Shown in pieces: positions 41,402 to 52,499 of a stretch of 64,000 bases of DNA. The notes beneath the pieces are model-generated. The model was not told the DNA's origin. It worked only from the letters and a program-made list of their open reading frames with translations, and searched no databases. A program made the position numbers and the translations under genes. The stretch comes from Marinobacter sp. S0848L (GTDB lineage Bacteria; Pseudomonadota; Gammaproteobacteria; Pseudomonadales; Oleiphilaceae). How positions within the stretch are numbered: the first letter of the stretch is position 1; the number at the start of each line of letters is the position of its first letter. The stretch is taken from positions 124,001 through 188,000 of the forward strand of contig NZ_JALKAQ010000005.1 in assembly GCF_023016065.1 (NCBI RefSeq), in the 5' to 3' direction.

Positions 41402-43641
41402 TAAGAACCACCTTCTGTTCTGATATTAAAACCTGTCTGTTTCGCCAGCTCAACGAAGTCCGGGAACGATGTTGTCACGTTCGAACAATCGTTAATGGTA
41501 ATCGGGCCAGTCGCCCGCAAAGAGGCCACCGCGAAGGACATCGAAATACGATGGTCTTCATGACTCTCAACCGTACCGGAGCCAATCGTCTGGCCACCCT
41601 CAATAATAATCCCGTCCGGGGTAACGGTGGTTTCAACACCGAGCTCGGCCAGCCCGTCAGCCATTACCTGGATGCGATCACTCTCTTTGACTCGCAACTC
41701 TTCAGCACCACGAAGCACTGTGCGGCCTTTGGCGCAGGTCGCTGCGATAAACAGAACGGGGAATTCATCGATGGCCAGCGGCACCTGATCTTCGGGGATT
41801 TCAATACCGTGTAACTCGGCCGAACGCACTCGCAGATCAGCCACTGGCTCACCGCCAATAACCCGTTCTTCGAGAATTTCAATGTTCGCGCCCATCTGGC
41901 GCAAGATGTTGATCACACCGACACGCGTCGGGTTCATACCCACATGGCGCAGGGTAAGATCGGAATCCGGTGCAATAGAAGCGGCTACGAGGAAGAACGC
42001 CGCAGATGAAATGTCCGCAGGCACATCAATAACACCCGCTTCCAATTTGCCGCCACCGGTGACTTTGGCCGTTGCTCCGTCTCGCTGAACCTCATAACCA
42101 AAGCCTTGCAGCATGCGCTCTGTGTGGTCGCGCGTAGGCGCAGGCTCTGTCACCGAGGTGACGCCGTTTGCATATAGCCCGGCCAACAACAGGCAGGATT
42201 TTACCTGCGCACTGGCAACCGGCATATCGTAGTGAATACCGTTCAGCGATTGTCCGCCCTTGATCTTCAATGGTGGGCGCCCGCCTTCCGCTGTATCAAT
42301 CACCGCGCCCATGGCGCGCAGCGGATCAGCAACCCGGTTCATCGGGCGCTTTGACAAACTTGTGTCGCCGGAAAGTTCCGAATCGAACGGCTGCGCCGCC
42401 AGCAAGCCGGCAAACAAGCGCATGCCAGTGCCAGAGTTACCCAAATACAGCGGGCCGCGGGGCGCCTGCAAGCCATGCAGCCCTACCCCGTGAATCCGTA
42501 CCAATCCGTTTTCCGGACCCTCGATGGTAACCCCCATGTCGCGAAAGGCTTGCAGGGTAGCGAGGCTGTCTTCACCTTCGAGAAAGCCTTTCACCTCAGT
42601 CACGCCTTCGGCCAATGCACCCAACATGATGGAACGGTGCGAAATGGATTTATCACCCGGCACCCGAATGTCACCGCGGACCGATCCGCCCGGCTGCATT
42701 TGAAAGATAACTTGCTGATCACTGTTATTAGTCACGTACGCCTGCCCTGAAAGCATCTTCGTAAAATGTTCGCGCGCCGCCTTGGCACGACTGAAAACCC
42801 GGAGCAAAGTCGCGCCATCGCCTTCGGCAATGGCACCCCGGAGTTCACCCAAATCGTGGGTAAAATGGTCAATCACGCGCAACACTGCGTCGCGGTTTGA
42901 CAAAAAAATGTCATGCCACATCACGGGATCGCTGGCTGCAATTCGCGTGAAGTCCCTGAAGCCTCCGGCAGCGTACCGGAAGATATCCAGGTTCTCATCT
43001 TCTCCGGCTAGGGTGTCCACCAACGAAAACGCAATCAGATGCGGCAGGTGACTGGTCGCGGCCAACACTTCATCGTGGTAAGCCACCGACATAGTCAATA
43101 CGGTTGCCCCGGCGCCTTCCCACATTTTTTTCAAACGAACCAAGCTTACGCTATTGGCATTATCGGCCGGAGTCAGAATCACTTTGTGATTGGCAAACAG
43201 ATCGGGATTGGCTGCGCGAATGCCGCTTTTTTCGGAACCCGCGATGGGATGCCCCGGAATAACATTGGGAGGTATCGCTCCGAATACGGCTTCCACATCG
43301 GTAGCAAAGCTGGTCTTGGTGCTGCCTACATCCGAAAGTACGGCATCTTTACCCAACCATGGTTTAATTTGCTCTAACACCGTGCGTGTGGCCCGCACAG
43401 GGACCGCCAGAACAACCAGGTCACTGCCCTCAACCGCCGCTTGCAGGTTAGGAGCAGCCTGGTCAATCACGCCAAGCTCTACGCCCAGCTCAAGCTCATC
43501 GGCACGCTGATCAAAACCCACCACGCAACCGGCCAGGCCATGTTTGCGAATGGCACTGGCGAGAGAGCCACCAATCAGGCCAAGTCCAATGATGGCAACC
43601 CGTTGAAATGAAGGTGCGCTATCAGCCACCTTAATGCCCAT
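41401..43641 (-). CDS. tyrA-aroA: Fused prephenate dehydrogenase / EPSP synthase
   Basis: The 746-residue fusion joins two aromatic steps. Residues 15-300 are a TyrA-type dehydrogenase ([39 protein letters not shown]). From about 315 it is EPSP synthase: [45 protein letters not shown], and the end [15 protein letters not shown]. The same fusion is known in Pseudomonas. ATG 43641 lies inside the last codons of hisC, with 11 bp of overlap, so translation is coupled. The aroA half is of the glyphosate-target class I type by these motifs. Confidence 0.95.
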   Translation of the reverse strand: MGIKVADSAPSFQRVAIIGLGLIGGSLASAIRKHGLAGCVVGFDQRADELELGVELGVIDQAAPNLQAAVEGSDLVVLAVPVRATRTVLEQIKPWLGKDAVLSDVGSTKTSFATDVEAVFGAIPPNVIPGHPIAGSEKSGIRAANPDLFANHKVILTPADNANSVSLVRLKKMWEGAGATVLTMSVAYHDEVLAATSHLPHLIAFSLVDTLAGEDENLDIFRYAAGGFRDFTRIAASDPVMWHDIFLSNRDAVLRVIDHFTHDLGELRGAIAEGDGATLLRVFSRAKAAREHFTKMLSGQAYVTNNSDQQVIFQMQPGGSVRGDIRVPGDKSISHRSIMLGALAEGVTEVKGFLEGEDSLATLQAFRDMGVTIEGPENGLVRIHGVGLHGLQAPRGPLYLGNSGTGMRLFAGLLAAQPFDSELSGDTSLSKRPMNRVADPLRAMGAVIDTAEGGRPPLKIKGGQSLNGIHYDMPVASAQVKSCLLLAGLYANGVTSVTEPAPTRDHTERMLQGFGYEVQRDGATAKVTGGGKLEAGVIDVPADISSAAFFLVAASIAPDSDLTLRHVGMNPTRVGVINILRQMGANIEILEERVIGGEPVADLRVRSAELHGIEIPEDQVPLAIDEFPVLFIAATCAKGRTVLRGAEELRVKESDRIQVMADGLAELGVETTVTPDGIIIEGGQTIGSGTVESHEDHRISMSFAVASLRATGPITINDCSNVTTSFPDFVELAKQTGFNIRTEGGS

Positions 43642-44755
43642 CCCGCGCAGCTCGCAGTGCATCCGACAAGGCATCCAGGAATCGCTGGTTTTCTTCCGCA
43701 AGGCCTACGGATACGCGCAAATGATTAGGCATACCGTAACCGGCAACCGGGCGAACGATCACCCCACGACTGAGCAAAGCCTGATAAACCTCGGCCGCCT
43801 GTTGACCCACTTCAACCGCTATAAAATTACCGACAGACGGAATGAATGGCACACCGATTTTTTCGAAACCCTCGGCCAACTGACGCAAGCCGGCTTCATT
43901 CACCTCGCGGGACCGGTTCAAATAGTCTTCGTCTTCAAGAACGGCGGCAGCTGCAGCCAGGGCAATAGAGTTGACGTTGAAAGGCTGGCGCACCCGATTC
44001 AACACATCGGCAATGGCAGGTGAGCTGAAAGCATAGCCTACCCGCATCGCCGCCAGCCCCCAGGCTTTGGAGAAGGTACGGCAAACAACGAGGTTCGGGA
44101 AACGCTCGAGCAACCGGACCCCGTCAGGAAACGCTTTGCCGGTCAGGTACTCGCAATAGGCTTCATCCAGAACAACCAACACCTGTTCCGGGATACGCTG
44201 GAGGAAAGCTTCGATCGCATCGGCGATGTGGACCGTGCCGGTGGGATTGTTCGGGTTGGCGACAAAAACCAGCTTGGTACGCTCATTGACCGCGTCAGCC
44301 ATGGCATCAAGGTCATGGCCCCACGCTTTTGCAGGAACCGATACACCTTTAGCACCAATCGCCTGGGCCACCAATGGGTAAACTGCGAAAGCGTATTGCG
44401 AAAACACCACCTCACTGTTCGGCCCGGCAAAACAACGGGCGATCACTTCCAATACGTCGTTGGAGCCATTACCTAGCGTAATCTGGTTCATCGCCACGCC
44501 AAACCGGCTTGCCAGAGCCTGTTTCAGCGCGAAACCATTGCCATCCGGGTACAAGCAGGATTCTTCCAATGCCTTACGAGCCGCAGCCATGGCTTTTTCG
44601 CTCGGCCCCAGAGGGTTTTCGTTGCTAGCCAGTTTGATAATCTCGTCCGGGTTCAGACCAAATTCTCGAGCAAGCTCTTCGATTGGTTTTCCGGGCTGAT
44701 AAGGAGACAGAGCCTGAACACCTTCGACCGCAAGACTCTGATAATCCACTGACAT
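43631..44755 (-). CDS. hisC: Histidinol-phosphate aminotransferase (HisC2 type)
   Basis: The 374-residue PLP enzyme has KLASNENPLGPS near residue 40, NPNNPTGT, DEAYCEYL, and the PLP lysine in CRTFSKAWGLAAMRVGYA. Being set between pheA and tyrA-aroA, it may also serve as an aromatic aminotransferase, a role known for such HisC paralogues. The classical his operon is not in this window. The stop overlaps the next gene start. Confidence 0.94.
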   Translation of the reverse strand: MSVDYQSLAVEGVQALSPYQPGKPIEELAREFGLNPDEIIKLASNENPLGPSEKAMAAARKALEESCLYPDGNGFALKQALASRFGVAMNQITLGNGSNDVLEVIARCFAGPNSEVVFSQYAFAVYPLVAQAIGAKGVSVPAKAWGHDLDAMADAVNERTKLVFVANPNNPTGTVHIADAIEAFLQRIPEQVLVVLDEAYCEYLTGKAFPDGVRLLERFPNLVVCRTFSKAWGLAAMRVGYAFSSPAIADVLNRVRQPFNVNSIALAAAAAVLEDEDYLNRSREVNEAGLRQLAEGFEKIGVPFIPSVGNFIAVEVGQQAAEVYQALLSRGVIVRPVAGYGMPNHLRVSVGLAEENQRFLDALSDALRAARDGH

Positions 44756-44787
44756 TCAACGTTCCTCCGGGTTAATTCAATCTAATC

Positions 44788-45885
44788 TTAAAGTACGCCA
44801 ATCGGGTAAGAACCCAAACGCTTCAGTTCCACCGCTTCTTCATCAATCTCGGCCAACACTTTGCGAGCAAGCTCGTCTTCCATGTGCCCCTCGAAATCGA
44901 TATAGAATACGTAAGCCCATGTGCCGCTGGGCGATGGACGTGTTTCGATTCGGGTCAGACTGATACCTTCACGATGGAAAGGCTCCAACAATTGGTACAA
45001 GGCTCCCGGCTTGTTGCGCATGGACACCAGAATGGACGACTTGTCCTGCCCGCTCGCTTCAACCTCTTCCCGCCCGATAATCAAGAACCGGGTGGTGTTG
45101 TCCGGACGGTCTTCGATGCTGCTTGCCAACACCTCCAAACCGTATAGCTCGGCCGCCATATCACCTGCAATTGCCGCCGAGCCGGGCTCTTCGGACGCAC
45201 GGCGAGCCGCCTCTGCGTTACTTGAAACCGTAATCCGCTCGATTCCGGCACGATGCGAGTCCAGCCACTGCCGGCACTGGGCAAACGACTGCTGATGCGA
45301 GTAAATACGGGTAATTTCCTGGTCTTTAAACTGTGGCGACACCATTAAATGATGGTGAATGCGAAGCTGTACTTCTCCGCAGATTTTCAGCGGCGACGAC
45401 ATGAACATATCGAGGGTATGATTCACCATACCTTCTGTTGAGTTCTCGACCGGAACGACGCCGTAATGTGCTGAGCCGGATTCGACCTCGCGGAACACCT
45501 CGTCAATCGCCGGCATCGGCACACTGATGACCGAGTGGCCGAAGTGCTTGAGCGCGGCCGCTTGCGTGAAGGTGCCCAACGGCCCCAGAAACGCGATATG
45601 CATCGGCTTCTCGAGCGCCAGACACGCCGACATGATTTCCCGAAACAGACGCGCCATTTCTTCAGCCGGCAAGGGCCCCGGATTTTCTTCTTTTATCCGG
45701 CGAAGCACCTGAGCTTCCCGCTCCGGGCGGTAGAAAAACACATCCTGCCCGGGATTCGCAGCCATTTTGACATGGGCGACTTCCTGGGCACAGGCGGCTC
45801 TGGCGCTGATCAGTTTCATGATCTGCTGATCAAGGCTGTCGATTTCGTCCCGAAGTTCGCTCAGGCGGGCCTTCTCGTCGGTCAT
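44788..45885 (-). CDS. pheA: P-protein: chorismate mutase / prephenate dehydratase
   Basis: The 365-residue bifunctional enzyme makes phenylpyruvate. An AroQ chorismate mutase covers 1-90 (LRDEIDSLDQQIMKLISARA), the dehydratase follows from about 95 (AFLGPLGTFTQAAALKHFG, VVPVENSTEGMV), and an ACT domain closes it (GALYQLLEPFHREGISLTRIETRP), where phenylalanine normally binds; the common ESRP is ETRP here. The start lies 2 bp after the serC stop. No attenuator is visible because the gene is internal to the operon. Confidence 0.96.
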   Translation of the reverse strand: MTDEKARLSELRDEIDSLDQQIMKLISARAACAQEVAHVKMAANPGQDVFFYRPEREAQVLRRIKEENPGPLPAEEMARLFREIMSACLALEKPMHIAFLGPLGTFTQAAALKHFGHSVISVPMPAIDEVFREVESGSAHYGVVPVENSTEGMVNHTLDMFMSSPLKICGEVQLRIHHHLMVSPQFKDQEITRIYSHQQSFAQCRQWLDSHRAGIERITVSSNAEAARRASEEPGSAAIAGDMAAELYGLEVLASSIEDRPDNTTRFLIIGREEVEASGQDKSSILVSMRNKPGALYQLLEPFHREGISLTRIETRPSPSGTWAYVFYIDFEGHMEDELARKVLAEIDEEAVELKRLGSYPIGVL

Positions 45886-45887
45886 GA

Positions 45888-46970
45888 TCAGCCCCGCTCC
45901 TTCTCGAATTCCGCCATGTACCCGATCAACGCATCTACACCCGCTTCGGGCATTGCGTTATACAAACTCGCACGCATGCCACCCACAGAGCGATGACCGG
46001 CAAGGTTGAGCAAGCCTCGCGCGTTGGCGCCTTTCAAAAATTCACCGTTCAGCGCATCATCGCCCAAGGTGAACGGGATGTTCATCCAGGAACGGAAGCG
46101 CGGGTCGATCGGGTTAGCGTAGAAATCGCTGTTATCAATGAAGCCATACAGCTTGCTGGCTTTACGGGCATTGATTTCACCCATCGCCTGCACGCCACCC
46201 TGCTCCTTCAGCCACTTGAACACCAAACCTGCAAGGTACCAGGAATAAGTAGCTGGCGTGTTGTACATCGAACCGTTATCGGCAATGACTTGATAATTCA
46301 TCATTGTCGGCGTTTCTTTGCGGGCTTTACCCAACAGATCTTTGCGGACAATCACAACGACCAGTCCGGATGGGCCGATGTTTTTCTGAGCGCCGGCGTA
46401 GATCAGGCCAAACTTCGAGACATCCAGAGGGCGAGACAAAATCGTTGATGACATATCCGCTACCAGAGGAACGGAACCGCTCTCCGGCACGAAGTTGTAT
46501 TCCAGGCCACCAATGGTTTCATTGGGTGTGTAGTGCAAATAGGCCGCATCGGGCGTGGTTGCCCAGCTGGACTGATCCGGAATAGTGGTAAAACCGCTGT
46601 CTTCCGAACTGGCCGCCACATTGACGTTACCGAAGCGCTTGGCTTCGGCAATAGCCTTTTTGGACCAGATGCCCGTGCTTACGTAATCTGCTGTGCCGTT
46701 CTCACCCAGCAGGTTCAGCGGGATGGTAGCGAACTGACTGGACGCACCACCTTGCATGAACAAAACTGCGTAATCATCTGAAATCCCAGCCAATTCCCGT
46801 AGGTCTTTCTCTGCGGTTTCAGCGATGGCGACAAACTCGTCACTGCGATGGCTCATCTCCATCACCGACATGCCAGTACCGCGCCAGTCCAATAGCTCCG
46901 TTTCCGCCTGTTTCAGCACGGCTTCCGGCAACGTAGCCGGGCCGGCACAGAAATTATACGCCCTACTCAT
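45888..46970 (-). CDS. serC: Phosphoserine aminotransferase
   Basis: The 360-residue PLP enzyme forms 3-phosphoserine and also serves pyridoxine synthesis. It starts [16 protein letters not shown] and has the PLP lysine in [14 protein letters not shown], preceded by [12 protein letters not shown]. Its ATG overlaps the gyrA stop by 4 bp (ATGA) and its stop is 2 bp before pheA, so it is tightly bound into the operon. Confidence 0.97.
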   Translation of the reverse strand: MSRAYNFCAGPATLPEAVLKQAETELLDWRGTGMSVMEMSHRSDEFVAIAETAEKDLRELAGISDDYAVLFMQGGASSQFATIPLNLLGENGTADYVSTGIWSKKAIAEAKRFGNVNVAASSEDSGFTTIPDQSSWATTPDAAYLHYTPNETIGGLEYNFVPESGSVPLVADMSSTILSRPLDVSKFGLIYAGAQKNIGPSGLVVVIVRKDLLGKARKETPTMMNYQVIADNGSMYNTPATYSWYLAGLVFKWLKEQGGVQAMGEINARKASKLYGFIDNSDFYANPIDPRFRSWMNIPFTLGDDALNGEFLKGANARGLLNLAGHRSVGGMRASLYNAMPEAGVDALIGYMAEFEKERG

Positions 46971-49585
46971 TCTTCAGTTTCCTCGCCTGCGGCACCTTCA
47001 TCGGCACTTGACTCTGTATTGGCTTCTACGTTCGCGCCGTCTTCATCCTCATCATCGGATTCCGCGATACGCTCGACACCCACCAGGCGCTCGTCTTCCT
47101 GCGCCAAACGAATCAGACGCACACCCTGAGTGTTCCGGCTGAGAATAGACACCTCATCAGTGCGGGTACGCACAAGCGTGCCCTTATCAGAGATCAGCAT
47201 CATCTCGTCGCCTTCGAACAACTGAAGCGCCGTCACCAGGTTACCGTTACGCTCAGAACACTGCATCGCGATCACGCCCTGACTGCCACGGCTGTAGGCC
47301 GGGAACTCGTCAATGGCGGTCCGCTTACCGTAACCGTGCTCACTGGCCGTCAACAGTACGCCGCCTTCCTGCGGAATAATCAGCGACACCACATGGTGCC
47401 CTTCGGGCATCTTGATACCGCGAACACCACGGGCGGTCCGGCTCATCGGGCGCACCTGCTCTTCCTTGAAACGAACCGCTTTACCGGCCGAGGAGAACAA
47501 CATGACCTCGGCATCGCCATTGGTAATGGCCGCGCCGATCAGGGTATCCCCTTCGTCCAGATTCAGCGCGATCAAACCGCTGCTGCGCGGGCGGGAGAAG
47601 TTCGGCAGAGGCGTCTTCTTGACGACACCCGCAGAGGTAGCCATCAACACAAACTGGTCTTCCGGATAATCACGTACCGGCAGGAACGTGGTAATACGCT
47701 CGTCCTCGTCCAACGGCAAAATGTTCACCATCGGGCGGCCACGGGAGCCCCGGCTGCCACGAGGAATTTCAAATACACGCAGCCAGTAGACCTTGCCGCG
47801 GTTCGAGAAGCACAATATGGTGTCGTGAGAGTTCGCCACCAGCAGCTTCTCGATAAAGTCTTCATCTTTCATGGCCGTTGCCGCTTTACCGCGGCCACCA
47901 CGGCGCTGGGCCTGGTAGTCTTCAACGGCCTGCGTTTTGGCGTAACCGGTGTGGGAAATGGTTACAACCAGGTCCTCTTCATCAATCAGGTCGGCAATGG
48001 TCAGGTCGCGCTGTGAACTGGTAATTTCAGTGCGGCGCTCGTCACCAAACTCGGAAACAACCGCTTCCAGCTCTTCACGGATAACCGACATCAAACGTTC
48101 CGGATCGCCAAGAATGTCCAGCAGATCCGCGATCTTTTCCAGAATCTCTTTGTACTCGTTCTGGAGTTTTTCGGTTTCCAGCCCGGTCAGGCGGTGCAGA
48201 CGCATGTCCAGAATCGCCTGAGTCTGCTCAGGCGACATGTAATACAGGCCATCACGCAGTCCGTAGATCTCTGGCAGGTCGTCAGGACGGCAGGCGTCTT
48301 GGCCAGCACGTTCCAGCATCGCCAACACATCACCCGGGGCCCAGCCACGGCTCATCAGCTTCTCTTTTGCTTCAACCGAAGTCGGAGAGGCTTTGATCAG
48401 CTCGATCATCTCGTCGATATTAGCCAGAGCGACGGTCAAGCCTTCCAGAATATGGCCACGCTCACGGGCTTTGCGCAGTTCGAAAATGGTTCGGCGGGTC
48501 ACCACTTCGCGACGGTGACGCACGAACGCATCCAGCATTTCTTTCAGGTTCAGCGTCTTTGGTTCGCCGTTAATCAGCGCCACCATGTTGATACCGAACA
48601 CGGTCTGGAGCTGGGTCTGGGCAAACAAGTTGTTCACGACAACTTCCGGGTTTTCACCACGACGAAGTTCGATAACAACCCGGATGCCTTCCTTGTTGGA
48701 CTCATCACGCAACTCGGTGATGCCTTCAAGGCGTTTTTCTTTGACCAGCTCAGCGATTTTCTCGATCAGACGCGATTTATTCAGCTGATAAGGCAACTCG
48801 GTGATGACAATGGCATCGCGCTTGGTCTTAGCGTCATGCTCTACCTCGTGACGGGCACGAATGTAAATGCGGCCGCGGCCCGTGCGGTAGGCTTCAACAA
48901 TACCCGCGCGGCCATTAATGATGCCGTGTGTCGGGAAATCCGGCCCCGGGATGTATTCCATCAACTCATCGACGGTCAAATCCGGGTTTTCAATCAAGGC
49001 CAGGCAACCGTTAACCACTTCGGTCAGGTTGTGTGGCGGGATGTTGGTAGCCATACCTACAGCTATACCGGAGGAACCGTTTACTAACAGATTCGGTACT
49101 CGGGTTGGCATAACTTCCGGGATACGCTCGGATCCGTCGTAGTTATCAACGAAATCGACCGTTTCTTTCTCGAGATCCGCCAGCAGCGAATGCGCCACCT
49201 TTTCCATGCGGATTTCGGTGTAACGCATAGCCGCCGCGTTATCGCCGTCGATGGAACCGAAGTTCCCCTGACCATCAACCAGCGGGTAACGAAGCGAGAA
49301 GGGCTGGGCCATACGGACGATGGTGTCGTATACAGCAGAGTCACCGTGCGGGTGATACTTACCGATCACATCACCTACCACACGGGCAGATTTCTTGTAC
49401 GCCTTGTTCCAGTCATTGCCCAGTTCGGACATGGCGAACAGCACCCTACGATGCACAGGCTTGAGGCCATCCCTTACATCCGGCAATGCTCGACCTACAA
49501 TTACGCTCATGGCGTAATCGAGGTAGGACTGTTTCAACTCGTCTTCAATATTGACCGGCAGGATCTCTTTGGCTAATTCACCCAT
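46967..49585 (-). CDS. gyrA: DNA gyrase subunit A
   Basis: The 872-residue subunit cuts and rejoins DNA during negative supercoiling. The winged-helix and tower domains include the quinolone region [11 protein letters not shown] with Ser83 and Asp87, the sensitive form by Escherichia coli numbering, and the catalytic Tyr122 in [11 protein letters not shown]. The C-terminal domain has six blade-like repeats including the GyrA box QRRGGRGK. The tail is acidic ([18 protein letters not shown]). It heads the block with serC, overlapping by 4 bp. Confidence 0.98.
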   Translation of the reverse strand: MGELAKEILPVNIEDELKQSYLDYAMSVIVGRALPDVRDGLKPVHRRVLFAMSELGNDWNKAYKKSARVVGDVIGKYHPHGDSAVYDTIVRMAQPFSLRYPLVDGQGNFGSIDGDNAAAMRYTEIRMEKVAHSLLADLEKETVDFVDNYDGSERIPEVMPTRVPNLLVNGSSGIAVGMATNIPPHNLTEVVNGCLALIENPDLTVDELMEYIPGPDFPTHGIINGRAGIVEAYRTGRGRIYIRARHEVEHDAKTKRDAIVITELPYQLNKSRLIEKIAELVKEKRLEGITELRDESNKEGIRVVIELRRGENPEVVVNNLFAQTQLQTVFGINMVALINGEPKTLNLKEMLDAFVRHRREVVTRRTIFELRKARERGHILEGLTVALANIDEMIELIKASPTSVEAKEKLMSRGWAPGDVLAMLERAGQDACRPDDLPEIYGLRDGLYYMSPEQTQAILDMRLHRLTGLETEKLQNEYKEILEKIADLLDILGDPERLMSVIREELEAVVSEFGDERRTEITSSQRDLTIADLIDEEDLVVTISHTGYAKTQAVEDYQAQRRGGRGKAATAMKDEDFIEKLLVANSHDTILCFSNRGKVYWLRVFEIPRGSRGSRGRPMVNILPLDEDERITTFLPVRDYPEDQFVLMATSAGVVKKTPLPNFSRPRSSGLIALNLDEGDTLIGAAITNGDAEVMLFSSAGKAVRFKEEQVRPMSRTARGVRGIKMPEGHHVVSLIIPQEGGVLLTASEHGYGKRTAIDEFPAYSRGSQGVIAMQCSERNGNLVTALQLFEGDEMMLISDKGTLVRTRTDEVSILSRNTQGVRLIRLAQEDERLVGVERIAESDDEDEDGANVEANTESSADEGAAGEETEE

Positions 49586-49621
49586 CGAGAAAGGTTCCTT
49601 TGCGTTATCTGGAAGTCGTCT

Positions 49622-49642
49622 CGGGGCCGTATCCCGGCCCCG
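49622..49642. other. GC-rich hairpin between purU and gyrA
   Basis: CGGGGCCG (49622-49629) and CGGCCCCG (49635-49642) form an 8-bp stem. On the minus strand no T-run follows, so it could be a leader structure of gyrA or a weak end point for purU transcripts. Confidence 0.4.
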
Positions 49643-49711
49643 TCTTTATTCTTCATCAAGCCGCTCAGCATACCACAGTCCCAACAAGGCCGGGGTAGCC
49701 GTAGCGACTTG

Positions 49712-50566
49712 TTAATCAAACACTACCGTCTTGTTTTCGTAGGTAATCACGCGGTCTTCAATGTGCGATCGAAGCCCTCGCGCCAAAACGTTCTTTTCAA
49801 CGTCTTTACCCAGACGGACCATGTCTTCAATCGAATCTCGGTGGCTGATACGAATCACGTCTTGCTCAATGATCGGACCTTCATCCAAATCCTGAGTCAC
49901 GTAATGGCAAGTCGCGCCGATCAATTTCACGCCGCGGCCGTATGCCTGATGGTATGGTCGCGCTCCGGCGAACGAAGGCAGGAAGCTGTGATGAATGTTA
50001 ATCACCTTTCCGGCGTACTTTTCACACAAATCCGCTGGCAGTATTTGCATGTAGCGCGCAAGCACCACCACATCAGCTTCATACTTGTCGAGCAGCTCTT
50101 CGATGTGCGCGAAAGCCTCGGCCTTGTTCTCTTTGCTCACCGGGACGTGGTGATAAGGAATGTCATGCCATTCCACCATGCGACGCAAATCATCGTGGTT
50201 GGAGATAACAGCCGCCATTTCAGCGTTCAGCTCTTTGCTATGCCAGCGATGAAGCAGGTCCGCCAAACAATGGGACTCTTTACTGCACATCAGCACCACA
50301 CGCTTCGGGCGGGCCGAATCAGCAATGTGCCAGCGCATATTAAACTCACGAGCAATCGGCTCGAACGCGGCGCGGAACTGATCCAGCCCGAACGGAATAG
50401 ATTCGGCTTTAATCTGATGCCTCATGAAAAACCAGCCAGACTGAGTGTCTGAGTGGTGACTCGCCTCGGTAATCCAGCCATTATAGGTGGACAGAAAATT
50501 ACTCACCTTGGCAACAATTCCCGTCCTGTCCGGACAGGAAATAACAAGACGATAGGTATGCTCCAT
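49712..50566 (-). CDS. purU: Formyltetrahydrofolate deformylase
   Basis: The 284-residue enzyme hydrolyses 10-formyl-THF to formate and THF, balancing the one-carbon pool. An ACT domain at the N-terminus (YRLVISCPDRTGIVAKVSNFL) is followed by the formyltransferase-like core with HHSFLPSFAGARPYHQAY and GATCHYVTQDLDEGPIIEQD holding the catalytic His and Asp. It is 126 bp upstream of gyrA on the same strand and divergent from ggt. Confidence 0.95.
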   Translation of the reverse strand: MEHTYRLVISCPDRTGIVAKVSNFLSTYNGWITEASHHSDTQSGWFFMRHQIKAESIPFGLDQFRAAFEPIAREFNMRWHIADSARPKRVVLMCSKESHCLADLLHRWHSKELNAEMAAVISNHDDLRRMVEWHDIPYHHVPVSKENKAEAFAHIEELLDKYEADVVVLARYMQILPADLCEKYAGKVINIHHSFLPSFAGARPYHQAYGRGVKLIGATCHYVTQDLDEGPIIEQDVIRISHRDSIEDMVRLGKDVEKNVLARGLRSHIEDRVITYENKTVVFD

Positions 50567-50708
50567 TAAGCCATTCCTTAACTAGAATCCGGGGAAAGCG
50601 AATGCGTTAGAAAACCACCAGCGATGACGCACGAGGAACTATCAACACGCACCTATAAAAATGACCAGCTATGATAGCGTATATGACCGCCAGAAACGAG
50701 GATTCCCC

Positions 50709-52469
50709 ATGCACGACACTTACCACAGCCCCAACATTAAACTTCGCCCAAGGCTCTTGTGGAGCCTGACAGCATCAATTCTGTTCAGCTTGCTGTCATT
50801 TTCATCGTTCGCCAGCAATCAAGCGATACTGGAGGGCGAGCGATTTCACCCGGCGCAAGGCAAGCTCGGGATGGTCGCCACCAGCCACACTCTGGCGACC
50901 GACGTAGCGCTGAAGGTTCTGGAAAACGGCGGCAATGCCGTCGATGCGGCAGTCACCGCCGGCTTCGCCCTTGCCGTTACCCAACCAAGATCAGGCAACA
51001 TTGGTGGAGGCGGCTTTTTGCTGTACTCGCCCGGCGACGGCAAGGCGCCGGAAGCGATTGATTACCGGGAAACCGCCCCCGCTGCCGCAACGGAAGCCAT
51101 GTTTCAAGACGACGACGGCAACGTGGTGAAAGAACGCAGCCGATTCAGCCATCTGGCAGTAGGTGTTCCGGGCACAGTCGCCGGCCTGGCCCTTGCTCTG
51201 GAACGACACGGCACAATTTCATTAAGCGAGGCCCTTGCTCCGGCCATTCGCTTGGCGAAAGACGGGTTCATCGTGCCTCACCGGTTCAGCATCGGCCTGG
51301 AGCGTGCCGCCAGCCGCTTGAAACGTTGGCCAGCTACCAACGCGACCTTTTATAAGGAAGATGGCTCAGCCCCTCAGCCCGGCGAACGGTTCAAGCAACC
51401 GGAACTGGCCGCTACGCTTCAACGCATTGCTGACAACGGAATCAAAGGGTTTTACGAAGGCGAAACCGCGCGCCTGATCGTTGAAGAGATGCAGCGCAAC
51501 GACGGCCTGATCACCTTGGATGATCTGAAAAATTATCGACCAGCCATCCGCCAGCCCGTGCATGGCACCTACCGCGGCTACAATATTTTCTCTATGTCAC
51601 CGCCCTCTTCCGGCGGCACCCACATTGTGCAGATTCTGAATATTCTGGAGGGTTACCCAATCGGCGACATGGGTCACAATTCGGCCGCCACCCTTCATTA
51701 CATGGCCGAAGCCATGAAACTCGCCTATGCAGACCGCTCCCAATACCTTGGCGACACAGACTTTGTTGAAGTCCCCCTCAAAGGGCTGACCAGCAAGGAA
51801 TATGCGGCGAAGCTGAGAAAAACAATTTCATCCGACAAAGCCAGGCCTTCCAGCGACATCAAGCACGGCAAGCCCGCAGACTGGGAAAGCCCTGAAACCA
51901 CCCACTTCTCGGTCGTAGATCGCTGGGGTAATGCGGTATCTAACACCTACACCATCAACTTCAGTTACGGCTCAGGCATTACGGTGGCGGGCGCCGGTTT
52001 TCTGCTGAACAATGAAATGGACGATTTCAGCGCCAAACCGGGCGTGCCGAACGCTTACGGCCTGATTGGCGGCGAGGCCAATAAAGTGGAACCCGGAAAA
52101 CGCATGCTCAGTTCCATGTCGCCCACCATCGTTCGCAAAGACAACAAAAATTTTCTGGTCACCGGCAGCCCGGGTGGCTCCCGCATCATCACCACAACCC
52201 TGCAAGTGCTGATGAACGTAATTGACCACAAGATGAACATCCAGACCGCAGTGAACGCACCGCGCATTCATCACCAGTGGTTTCCGGATGAAATCCGCAT
52301 CGAGCAAGGCATCAGCCCAGACACCATCAGCCTGCTTGAAGCGAAGGGCCACACGGTGACCACCAACACCGCCATGGGGGCCATCCAAAGCATTATGGTT
52401 GGCGAAGACGGCACGTTCTATGGCGGCGCTGATGCCCGGCGCAGCACGTCTTCAGCTAGGGGCTTTTAA
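50709..52469 (+). CDS. ggt: Gamma-glutamyltransferase
   Basis: The 586-residue periplasmic enzyme cleaves glutathione and other gamma-glutamyl compounds. Start ATG 50709 is 7 nt after GAGG; the ATG at 50661 is less supported. A signal peptide covers roughly 1-37 (LLWSLTASILFSLLSFSSFASN). The precursor cuts itself before Thr397 (TTHFSVVDRWG), the new N-terminal nucleophile; NTYTINFSYGSG, the lid region and GSPGGSRIITT follow. A bidirectional terminator lies between it and the convergent yghU. Confidence 0.95.
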   Translation: MHDTYHSPNIKLRPRLLWSLTASILFSLLSFSSFASNQAILEGERFHPAQGKLGMVATSHTLATDVALKVLENGGNAVDAAVTAGFALAVTQPRSGNIGGGGFLLYSPGDGKAPEAIDYRETAPAAATEAMFQDDDGNVVKERSRFSHLAVGVPGTVAGLALALERHGTISLSEALAPAIRLAKDGFIVPHRFSIGLERAASRLKRWPATNATFYKEDGSAPQPGERFKQPELAATLQRIADNGIKGFYEGETARLIVEEMQRNDGLITLDDLKNYRPAIRQPVHGTYRGYNIFSMSPPSSGGTHIVQILNILEGYPIGDMGHNSAATLHYMAEAMKLAYADRSQYLGDTDFVEVPLKGLTSKEYAAKLRKTISSDKARPSSDIKHGKPADWESPETTHFSVVDRWGNAVSNTYTINFSYGSGITVAGAGFLLNNEMDDFSAKPGVPNAYGLIGGEANKVEPGKRMLSSMSPTIVRKDNKNFLVTGSPGGSRIITTTLQVLMNVIDHKMNIQTAVNAPRIHHQWFPDEIRIEQGISPDTISLLEAKGHTVTTNTAMGAIQSIMVGEDGTFYGGADARRSTSSARGF

Positions 52470-52475
52470 ACGAGC

Positions 52476-52499
52476 ACGAAAGCGGCACGCCGCTTTCGT
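52476..52499. terminator. Bidirectional terminator between ggt and yghU
   Basis: ACGAAAGCGGC (52476-52486) and GCCGCTTTCGT (52489-52499) give an 11-bp stem with a 2-nt spacer; its right arm touches the yghU stop. T-runs are short. Confidence 0.6.
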